NCBI GenBank assembly: GCA_036939975.1
Contig: JALLPB010000709.1
Coordinates: 1 to 13,459 of the forward strand
Direction: 5' to 3'
Length of the DNA: 13,459 nt
Source: Cyclostephanos tholiformis
Taxonomy: Eukaryota > Bacillariophyta > Thalassiosirophyceae > Thalassiosirales > Thalassiosiraceae
Under the pieces are notes generated by a model. It was not told the DNA's origin, ran no database searches, and worked only from the letters and a program-made list of their open reading frames with translations. The translations under genes and the position numbers were made by a program. Shown here one piece after another: positions 7,168 to 13,459 of this stretch; position 1 is the stretch's first letter; each line of letters begins with the position of its first letter.

Positions 7168-8541
7168 ATGGCTTCAACCAACGAGAATGACGCCCACGAT
7201 GGCAGTACCCATTCATCGATACGGGTGCCTTTCTTTAACTTGCAGAATTCGAACGAATCGCTTGACGGCAAAAAGTCTCAATCGTTGATTCCAAGATCAG
7301 ATTTCGAACGGGCGTACGGTCCCCACCAAGCGCTGCATATTCGAGGTTACACACCTCCCAATTCAGAATCGTCTTCGACGTCATCAATATTCGACACCGA
7401 TCTATTCCGCGCGAGTGACGTCCTACCGCTTTTCGATTCGATCAACGACGAGGATAAGGCATCGTGGTGCATGGAAAACGACGCAATTCGCGTCGTCGAT
7501 GGCGTCGAGAAGCCGGCGCGAATAGTCCCGAGCGAATTCCTTGATATTGCCAACACTAATCAACGAGGATATTGCAGCTTCCTCGTGCAACACAGCAAAA
7601 CGGTAATGGAGGGATTGCTATTGAATCGTCTCCCGATGGTTCACCTGCCGGTTGCGGACGCCTCCGGAGGTACGATGAAGGTGAATTACGGTCCCTGCCT
7701 GTGGTTATTTTTTGGCAAGAACTGCGCCGAGTCGACATTATCGGGTCGTCCGGAGCATACGGATTCCGTCGCAAACGATGGCACATGGCATTACCAACTG
7801 TCGGGAACGAAGATATGGCGGTTGAGACCCACGACGAAATTGTTCCATATCATCGAAGACCATGAACGGCAGCAAAAGTCGGAAAGATCAGTTTCCGGTA
7901 CCAAGAGGAAGATTGATGATGCAGTGGAGGGTGCGCACGTTTCGAGGGTGGATCAGACGAATAATTTTGTGAATCCAGAAGACTCCTGCATCGAAGTGGA
8001 ATGCAGACAGGGAGATATTATATTTCTAAACACACGGTTGTGGTGGCATAGCACATTGATACCACCCCAGGACGTCCCATCCATTTCCTACGCTCGAGAT
8101 ATCTATTTTACAAATACAGAGTCATTGTCAGATACTCCATGCAAAAATGACAGAAACGAGGATGTCGAAGACGGGGAAAGCAATGGAGGAGCCATGGAGA
8201 AAGAAGAAACAGTCATGACCAACGTCGATGGCACATACGCGACGGAGGACATCGCAGCAGAAACCATACTCTTCACCGAGCGCAACTTGCCTAACTGCGA
8301 ATTGCACCGATCGAAGACCGATCCGAACTGTCAAGTGATAGAACTGGAGGACGATGTGGGACGGGGGGAGAGTTATATGGCAGTGGTTACCTTGAGAGAT
8401 ATTAAGGCAGGCGAGTTCTTCTCAGTATTAGAGTCTGATGAGGATGAGGAGGACGAATTCGATAGTGGTGAAGAGGATATAGAATGGAATGAGGATGAGG
8501 GCGAGGGTGAGGAGGATCGGTGTATCACTGCGCCGAAGTGA
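7168..8541 (+). CDS. JmjC/cupin-like Fe(II)/2-oxoglutarate oxygenase with a SET-like tail
   Basis: 457 aa from ATG 7168 (GGACATGGC). The central part has the JmjC/cupin-8 signature. An HxD pair, H197-T-D199, sits in GRPEHTDSVANDGTWHYQL, followed by SGTKIWRLRP. A distal His, H294, sits in GDIIFLNTRLWWHSTLIP. These three would bind Fe(II). Preceding WLFFGKN and following YARDIYF fit the barrel. The family hydroxylates or demethylates protein or other substrates; which one here cannot be told. After the barrel, residues 357-420 read like two pieces of a SET domain (YATEDIAAETIL, then DPNC at 385-388 and LRDIKAGEF near 409-417), without the full NHSCDPN catalytic motif. The last about 35 residues are strongly acidic, as in chromatin proteins. 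A disordered insertion (RQQKSERSVSGTKRK) splits the barrel. A nuclear role is inference. Confidence 0.78.
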   Translation: MASTNENDAHDGSTHSSIRVPFFNLQNSNESLDGKKSQSLIPRSDFERAYGPHQALHIRGYTPPNSESSSTSSIFDTDLFRASDVLPLFDSINDEDKASWCMENDAIRVVDGVEKPARIVPSEFLDIANTNQRGYCSFLVQHSKTVMEGLLLNRLPMVHLPVADASGGTMKVNYGPCLWLFFGKNCAESTLSGRPEHTDSVANDGTWHYQLSGTKIWRLRPTTKLFHIIEDHERQQKSERSVSGTKRKIDDAVEGAHVSRVDQTNNFVNPEDSCIEVECRQGDIIFLNTRLWWHSTLIPPQDVPSISYARDIYFTNTESLSDTPCKNDRNEDVEDGESNGGAMEKEETVMTNVDGTYATEDIAAETILFTERNLPNCELHRSKTDPNCQVIELEDDVGRGESYMAVVTLRDIKAGEFFSVLESDEDEEDEFDSGEEDIEWNEDEGEGEEDRCITAPK

Positions 8542-8754
8542 ATCGATGTAAAATGAGCTTTCACTGCACTACTGTCCCTTAGGTCAAGTTTTTTTATTCT
8601 ATTGTCACACAGGATGACTCCTAATGAATGTTAATACTGTCAACATACTCAACAGATAAAAAGTTTGCTTAGGAATCGCACAATTGGGGCAAGTTACCTC
8701 ATTCTGATCCGTCTCGAGAAAGGACCGCCAAAATTTAGTTGCGACAAATCGAAA

Positions 8755-9693
8755 TCACATGGGAAACCATTTACCATGGCTGATATAAATTCTGCAATCC
8801 TCTCGCAATTGTTCCACTGCTAGATTTACCGCTAATATCTCGTTCGGTTCACAAGCCCCCACTAGGGATGATAACTCTTTCTGTGTTATGCCTCCATCGT
8901 CTTTCGAGTGCTTTATATAATTGAAAGCTTCTTCCATGTCGAAAACGACAGAACCTTGGTGGTCGCAGTGGTAAAGAGCATTTAGCTTGCGTTCGAGATA
9001 TCCTCCCACGAGGATTCGATTTTTCGGAGTGCATGCATTCCCGGTGACTTCATTTTGTTCGTGGTCGACTTGGTTACATCTCGGGGATAAAGAAAGCTCT
9101 AGGTTTCTCAGTGTAACTGCCTGTGGACAATTCACGATGGATATAGAGGATGCGGCTAGCCATATTCCATGCAAAGGCGATGTCTTCGTTTCATTTTTGG
9201 TCTCAACAGAGTCGATCCGGATCATCCCAATGCAATCAACTGTTTGACCAAGTAAAATTGGGGGTGGCGATAGAGATAGAATTGAGCTCAAAGTAGTCGT
9301 AGGGGAGGGTTGATTAGCTGCTGGTTGTGTAGGAACGATCCGTCTCCCACTAAAAACTTCAATCGATCCCGTCCCATCGTCCATCACGAAATGTATCTCA
9401 TGTGCCGTGGGGAATTCATCGGGCGTTGATAAACTGTCATTGGCTTGTTGAGGATCAATGTCAAAAATTATTTCCGATGAAGATGGGGGATCTCGTATTA
9501 TTTCAACGATCGTGCCCATCAAACGAGCGTAAAAACCGACGCCGTCATTGCTGCAATTCGCGTTGGTTGTTCGTTCGATGAAAAGTGGGATATCGCCAAA
9601 GAACATTCTCTGAGGTGCGGTGCATATAGTGTGCATGCTCCCGTTAGTATCACCGTCGGCGCTAGGGTCGCGGCCATGTTCGCTTCTGAGCAT
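8755..9693 (-). CDS. OB-fold plus winged-helix ssDNA-binding protein, RPA2/STN1-like
   Basis: 312 aa from ATG 9693; the frame is open 13 codons further up but without an ATG, and a TGA closes it at 9742-9744. Residues about 52-200 look like an OB-fold: GFYARLMGTIVEI, then IHFVMDDGTGSIEVFSGR, then LGQTVDCIGMIRI. The DDGTG turn is typical of RPA32 (RPA2) and STN1. The last 85 residues resemble the winged helix that follows the OB-fold in both families (GGITQKELSSLV...AVEQLREDCRIYISHGKWF). RPA2 is the middle subunit of replication protein A, and STN1 belongs to the telomeric CST complex. The text SSISIVNCPQAVTLRNLEL leans slightly to STN1, but I cannot decide. It has no clear N-terminal Ser/Gly-rich phospho-region of RPA2. 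It is convergent with the JmjC-like gene, and a transposon lies just upstream. Confidence 0.7.
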   Translation of the reverse strand: MLRSEHGRDPSADGDTNGSMHTICTAPQRMFFGDIPLFIERTTNANCSNDGVGFYARLMGTIVEIIRDPPSSSEIIFDIDPQQANDSLSTPDEFPTAHEIHFVMDDGTGSIEVFSGRRIVPTQPAANQPSPTTTLSSILSLSPPPILLGQTVDCIGMIRIDSVETKNETKTSPLHGIWLAASSISIVNCPQAVTLRNLELSLSPRCNQVDHEQNEVTGNACTPKNRILVGGYLERKLNALYHCDHQGSVVFDMEEAFNYIKHSKDDGGITQKELSSLVGACEPNEILAVNLAVEQLREDCRIYISHGKWFPM

Positions 9694-9820
9694 GATGTCA
9701 TGCAATGAGGGGGCGGCGGTGGTGGATGCCACATCGGACTGTCATCTCGTGTGAAAACGGTTCTTGAGAAAGGGGAGATGAGCAGACAGCAGATGATGCT
9801 ACTTAGGTTTTACGATTTTA

Positions 9821-9836
9821 AAGTGGGTCCTGGAAC
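9821..9836 (+). repeat. left terminal inverted repeat of the transposon
   Basis: AAGTGGGTCCTGGAAC, preceded by TA at 9819-9820. It pairs with 13079-13094, with two central mismatches (CC against GG). Confidence 0.85.
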
Positions 9837-9877
9837 GTCGATTTTGTGTTTTTTCTTTCCTTTTCTTTTTCAAATGA

Positions 9878-9907
9878 CGTAGAAATGTACCATATGGTAC
9901 TTCTACG
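9878..9907. repeat. near-perfect palindrome near the left transposon end
   Basis: The 14-bp palindrome GTACCATATGGTAC (9887-9900) is flanked by CGTAGAA (9878-9884) and TTCTACG (9901-9907). These pair if two bases (AT, 9885-9886) bulge out. At about 57 bp inside the terminal repeat it could be a subterminal transposase site or a hairpin. No matching copy was seen at the right end. Confidence 0.7.
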
Positions 9908-10033
9908 ATACTTTGACCGCCCATTTTCAGCATGCGTTCAACCACTCACATCATGTTTTTCCCTGATCATGGCGATCAGCGGCTTTGGCCCATACCATCA
10001 CCTGTGGCCCGGGGGCACCCCAACCGAGTGAGC

Positions 10034-10067
10034 AGGCATCATCCCCACACCATGGGCGATGATGCCT
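10034..10067. terminator. 14-bp hairpin downstream of the transposase
   Basis: AGGCATCATC (10034-10043) pairs with GATGATGCCT (10058-10067), and CCCA with TGGG inside it. The loop is CACCA, with one bulged C. GAGT/ACTC outside can extend the stem past a GAGC bulge. It lies about 240 bp past the transposase stop. A 3'-end or stability role is inference; it may instead be a subterminal structural element. Confidence 0.5.
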
Positions 10068-10225
10068 ACTCTTGGATTTAAGTTATATTATTGGGAGCAT
10101 GAGCTGTTACTTGCTGCCCTCCCCCCAACGCGTATTTGTCCATTTTATTTTCTAGGTGAGTAAATTCATTTATAATATTATTTACCACTACTAAACCCCA
10201 TTATCATCTCCCAAGCCCCCCCCCC

Positions 10226-10310
10226 ATCCCTGGACACGTCGGCCGATGTGTCGTTGCCGGCAGTCACCAATCCCTGGACGCGGCGAACGATGCAGCGTTG
10301 CCGGAAGTCA
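10226..10310. repeat. 44-bp degenerate tandem duplication at the transposase 3' end
   Basis: Copies start at 10226 and 10270, both with ATCCCTGGAC, and continue through GTTGCCGG.AGTCA. About 32 of 40 aligned bases match. Copy 2 ends on the transposase stop codon (TGA, 10308-10310). A run of ten C precedes copy 1. Confidence 0.7.
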
Positions 10311-12776
10311 GGACTCCGCAGCAACCAACGCCCTCCTCTGTTCGACCAATTGGTCGAACTCCTCCTGACTCATTGTCATTGCGGCCAACGCCAATTCCTT
10401 TTTCTTCATTTCTTCCAGGTGTCCAATGGCGGTGTGGGACATCTCGACGATGTTGGACTGCGCCTCCAGCAAATTTTCTTCGTCGGCGTTGGTCCACCTG
10501 TCGAACGAAGGGGGGGCTTTTCCACTGCTTTTAATTTGCATCCACGTGGCTAACTTCTCCTCCTTTTTCATACTGGCCACCTTTGGAAATTGGTGCCAAG
10601 TGAGTAGGGCTGAGAGTTCAGCCGAGGTCAGCATTGTAGGATTCTTCCCCTTCTTCTGGAGAATTTCCTTGGTGGCAACTTGATTTCTCTCCTGGCGGTC
10701 GTGCAATGTCTTCTCCCTCTTGAGCTTCTCACGTGTGAGCTTGCGCTCTTTTAGCGCTATGCTCTTGAAGATGTCGTTGGCAGTGAGATGGATGCCACCC
10801 GTTGCGGCAAAGATGTTGCCGTGAGTCTTAGCCTGACTCAACAATTGAATCCGCTCCAGTGTGTGGGGTCTTGTAACAGCATTGGTGCATTTGACGGGCT
10901 TCAGCGTGACTTTCATCACGTTGCCATTGAAGCCCTCCAGTGTCAACGCGTTGCATGCGATCATGTTGTGCTCGACGAGCAGGTGCACCAGTGCCTGCTG
11001 ATTGTCAGTGCCATCACTGATTGAGCGGCGGACCTTTGGGCTTGAGAGGCACCTCTGGCTGAGTGGGACTGCTCCAACTTTTTCCCATGCCTTGACATTC
11101 TGCTCGTGGGAGAACCCATGCTGAAAAGCCGATCCAACAATCAACCCTGTTTCCGGATCCTCGCCACCAAATACGACGAGTCCAACGATCCACGGCGAGA
11201 GACTCTTCCGCTTGTCCACGGCGATGCGCTCGTCAATGATGAGCTGAAGGTTAGTGCGGACGGCGGACTGGAATGGTCCATAGCTCTGGTCCGTCTCCTG
11301 CGTCACCGCAGTTGTGTTGGGAACACCAGGGTAAAGGATGAAGCCATGGTAGCGGAGGTACGCAGGTAGGGTCGTGTTAAGTCTCCCCGGGCCGCTGTCA
11401 CATTTAATTACAACCCAACGTCCTTTCACAGGAGCAGCGTCAGGGTATAATTTCATAATCGATTTTTGTAAATATTCAAAAAATTCTTTGTCGTCCATTC
11501 CCCCCTTGTTATTTAGACTAAGTGAGACGGGGAACGACTGCTCGGACTCATGCCCGAATGTTCCCCGGGCATCCAGCATGTAGCAAACTGTTTCGATTCG
11601 AATAGCTTCAGCCTCGGCTGTCTGCGCGGAAGTCTGGTATTGAAAATGGGGAGGAAGTGGCTCGCCGGCCGCAGAACTCCCACTAATCATCGTAGTCGTC
11701 AGGGCAGACTTCGACGTTGCTTTCCCAAGCTGGGGGAATCGTATGTCATAGTACGTCGCGGTTGGACGGCCGCCTCGATTGCCATTATTACCATCAAGAG
11801 ACAGACATGTCTCATCCAAGTTCACGATTCGTGCCTTCATTTTGCTGTCGAAATTTAGCTCGCCATTTTGGTTGATTGTTGCGAATCCATATTCCACAAC
11901 AAACACCTCCCAGCTGTCAAACCACAGATCCAAATTTTGGTAAGCCGTCCAATAGATACGGCAATCCTCAGTGCAATTTAGTTTTGCCGCGTTGATGTTG
12001 ATCGCCGTATCACGAACAATGCGATTTAAAAGATCCATTGCTGCAAGCATTCCAAAGTCGAAAGTTTTTGCCAACATCACGATCAGTTTTACCCTGGAAT
12101 TATCACCCAGACATGCATTCATCTGGTTGATTGGGATCAGGCTGGAGAAAGCCTGGCATAAAAATTTGTATGCCGCGGCCGGAATAGTACCAACTGGACC
12201 CATTTTCATTGGAGACGTTTTGATTAGTCCCTGTGAAGCATCGCGGGAGATCGTGGCAATGCCCAGGCACGTTTCGTACTTCTCCATGATGGCATCACAA
12301 ACTTTACATATCGACATGCCATTGGGCTTCTTCCTCTTGGAATCCCACAGGCGTATGGCCGCCTTGTGTGCATTGGACTTGTGCATTTTTAAAGCTTAAT
12401 TGTCAATGCATCTTTGCTGGACAGCAGATGCCATCGCCCTTATTTGTTTGCGCTTTGGTTTTGGGTGCATCGGCACTGCCGTGAGAATTGTCGTCATGAG
12501 CGTTGTCATCGTATGATCGTCGTCTCCAGTTAAGGGAGATATGTTGGAACCGTTGGCCGCGACTTAAATGTCACGAATGATTATGTCATGACAAGTTGTC
12601 GTTTGCTTTGCCTTGAAGCAACGATGTATCATCTGGCGGATTGTTTTGTTGACAATGTCCTGTTTCGAATATCCAGCCAAAATCATGGCCTGTGGAACCT
12701 TGACACCAGTAGTGGTCACTAGGATCCGCATGGCCGCATCGACCTTTTTCTGTTGCGCAGCACTCTTCTTCGGCAT
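10308..12776 (-). CDS. DD35D transposase (pogo/Tc1-like), probably two exons
   Basis: The main ORF, 12386-10308, encodes 692 aa with the layout of a DDE-superfamily transposase. In its numbering the likely triad is D191 (VNLDETC), D330 (IKCDSGPG) and D366 (QETDQSYGPF), a DD35D spacing. After D366 there is a long charged C-terminal part. Upstream, 12776-12575 encodes MPKKSAAQQKKVDAAMRIL with KVPQAMILAGYSKQDIVNKT, which resembles the N-terminal DNA-binding helix-turn-helix of pogo/CENP-B-like transposases. Joining through a 180-nt intron (12574-12395, donor C|GTGACA, acceptor ATTAAG|CT, possible branch site TTGAC) keeps the frame and gives 762 aa. The donor is weak, so disruption by stop codons is the alternative. 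The enzyme would cut and rejoin the element ends in the nucleus. Gene and terminal repeats together define a self-sufficient element. The distance between the first two Asp is longer than usual. Confidence 0.82.
12395..12574 (-). other. possible intron of the transposase gene
   Basis: GT at 12574-12573 and AG at 12396-12395 on the minus strand, 180 nt. The exon phases fit (phase 1 on both sides). The segment contains in-frame stops, including the TAA at 12566-12564, so it cannot be translated through. Other acceptors a few codons inside the main ORF are possible. Confidence 0.45.
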
Positions 12777-13078
12777 GTTGGGAAACTGCGTGTATAGTGT
12801 CGGAACAGAGTAAACAATGTGATGTTGATGAAAAGTCGAGCGGACATGGGATGCCTTGTGTGTTGTCTGGTCGCTAAGTGCGCACTAGGTGAAGTTGGGT
12901 TCGCAGTTGACCCCCAAGATGACGTCTGATGATTACAGTCCCAAGCAGTGATGTGACCGTCAGGTCAAGCTCTACACGTCTGTGCACTCTGATGGGCCAC
13001 TGGATTTAGTTCTAAAGGCCTCTAGAGTATTATACTACATGGGAGGTATCTATGATAACACAATGTCCGTTTTGACCT
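12777..13078. other. 5' non-coding region of the transposon
   Basis: About 300 bp between the transposase start and the right terminal repeat, expected to hold the transposase promoter. It contains TGACC-GTCA-GGTCA (12954-12967), a small interrupted palindrome. TTTGACC occurs near both element ends (within 9910-9920 and 13071-13077), in the same orientation. No further ORF was seen. Confidence 0.4.
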
Positions 13079-13094
13079 GTTCCACCACCCACTT
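13079..13094 (-). repeat. right terminal inverted repeat of the transposon
   Basis: Reads AAGTGGGTGGTGGAAC on the minus strand, followed on the plus strand by TA (13095-13096). It pairs with 9821-9836. Confidence 0.85.
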
Positions 13095-13096
13095 TA

Positions 13097-13459
13097 AACT
13101 TGTATCTAGTAATACCTACTATAAGTAATACCACTCTAAGTAGTGTTACTGTAAATCGGTAACAAGTTACGCAACTCCCTCAGCGTCACTTACCTAAAGC
13201 TGTGATTTCTTTGAGCGTGTGCGCATATACGCATGTACGAACTTGAACTTTTTTTTGTCTATGTGTGTCGCGTTGCGAAGTTTTTTTTTTGGATGGGCAT
13301 CTCTTTTTGCAAAAATTCATCAAAAATTTGTTTCTTTTGTCCATCTGTGCATCTAGACGTAAAAAAGTGACTACCAAAATTATATGTTTGCACGTTTACA
13401 TGATTTAGGCTGTGATTTCTTTGAGCAAGTACGCATGTGGACGTTTAGACATTAGAACA
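13097..13459. other. right flank, short repeats only
   Basis: No supported gene. The sequence has TAATACC/AGTAATACC-type repeats (13109-13135), T-runs near 13249-13257 and 13281-13290, and an 18-bp exact direct repeat, GCTGTGATTTCTTTGAGC, at 13199-13216 and 13409-13426. A 63-residue minus-strand ORF across it is Lys-rich and unconvincing. Confidence 0.5.

Larger units (their letters stand above)
9821..13094 (-). mobile_element. Tc1/mariner/pogo-like DNA transposon, apparently full length (3,274 bp)
   Basis: The left end AAGTGGGTCCTGGAAC (9821-9836) and the reverse complement of the right end, AAGTGGGTGGTGGAAC (13079-13094), match at 14 of 16 bases. Each end is flanked by TA (9819-9820 and 13095-13096), the target duplication expected of the Tc1/mariner superfamily. 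TT precedes TA on both sides, so an alternative reading is 20-bp repeats starting TTTAAAG. The element encodes one transposase on the minus strand. It has 470 bp of non-coding 3' sequence with hairpins and about 300 bp of 5' sequence. Intact ends and a long open transposase suggest recent activity. Confidence 0.85.

Noticed and set aside
9519..9734. 71-residue minus-strand ORF at the 5' end of the RPA2/STN1-like gene
   Set aside because: It is a shadow frame with a Pro run from a CCG/CCA repeat; the overlapping frame carries the OB-fold.
13186..13377. 63-residue minus-strand ORF
   Set aside because: It is Lys-rich low-complexity sequence across T-runs and a direct repeat, with no recognisable domain.

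Overview
The window reads as nuclear DNA of a single-celled eukaryote, most likely a diatom. Genes are spaced by short intergenic stretches on alternating strands. Introns are short, with GT-AG borders (117, 160 and perhaps 180 nt). Coding regions carry GAC/GTC and TCG/TCA trinucleotide runs that encode poly-Asp and poly-Ser. One protein has two copies of a Cys-x2-Cys...His...Cys module of the 'GIRCrxC' type that I associate with diatom proteins. The organism call is inference. No rRNA, tRNA, CRISPR array or bacterial operon is visible.

Left part (1-887): two 115-bp tandem repeats with fold-back potential end in a perfect 13-bp hairpin. A non-gene stretch follows, holding a broken fragment that joins an AAA-ATPase Walker A motif to a copy of part of the gene at 5882-6739.

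Core gene block (888-9693): five genes alternate in strand. (1) A minus-strand zinc-finger protein (888-3087), which I reconstruct by joining two ORFs across a 160-nt intron. (2) Divergently, a plus-strand BRAP/IMP-family E3 ubiquitin ligase (3273-5633), whose apparently uninterrupted ORF hides a 117-nt in-frame, stop-free intron. (3) A minus-strand protein of unknown function with a coiled-coil C-terminus (5882-6739). (4) Divergently, a plus-strand JmjC/cupin-like oxygenase with a SET-like tail (7168-8541). (5) A minus-strand OB-fold plus winged-helix protein of the RPA2/STN1 type (8755-9693).

Right part (9821-13094): a complete-looking 3,274-bp DNA transposon. It has 16-bp terminal inverted repeats (14/16 identical), flanking TA dinucleotides as in Tc1/mariner/pogo elements, and a transposase with a D191/D330/D366 triad (DD35D). 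A separate N-terminal helix-turn-helix exon may be joined by a 180-nt intron. The element lies about 126 bp upstream of the RPA2/STN1-like start codon. The last 365 bp hold only short repeats.

The core genes (ubiquitin ligase, oxygenase, ssDNA-binding protein, zinc-finger protein) look like ordinary nuclear housekeeping or regulatory genes and show no sign of forming one pathway. The main new content is the corrected gene structures, the transposon with its boundaries, the unusual JmjC/SET-like architecture and the duplicated gene fragment. I did not find a convincing new multi-gene system.
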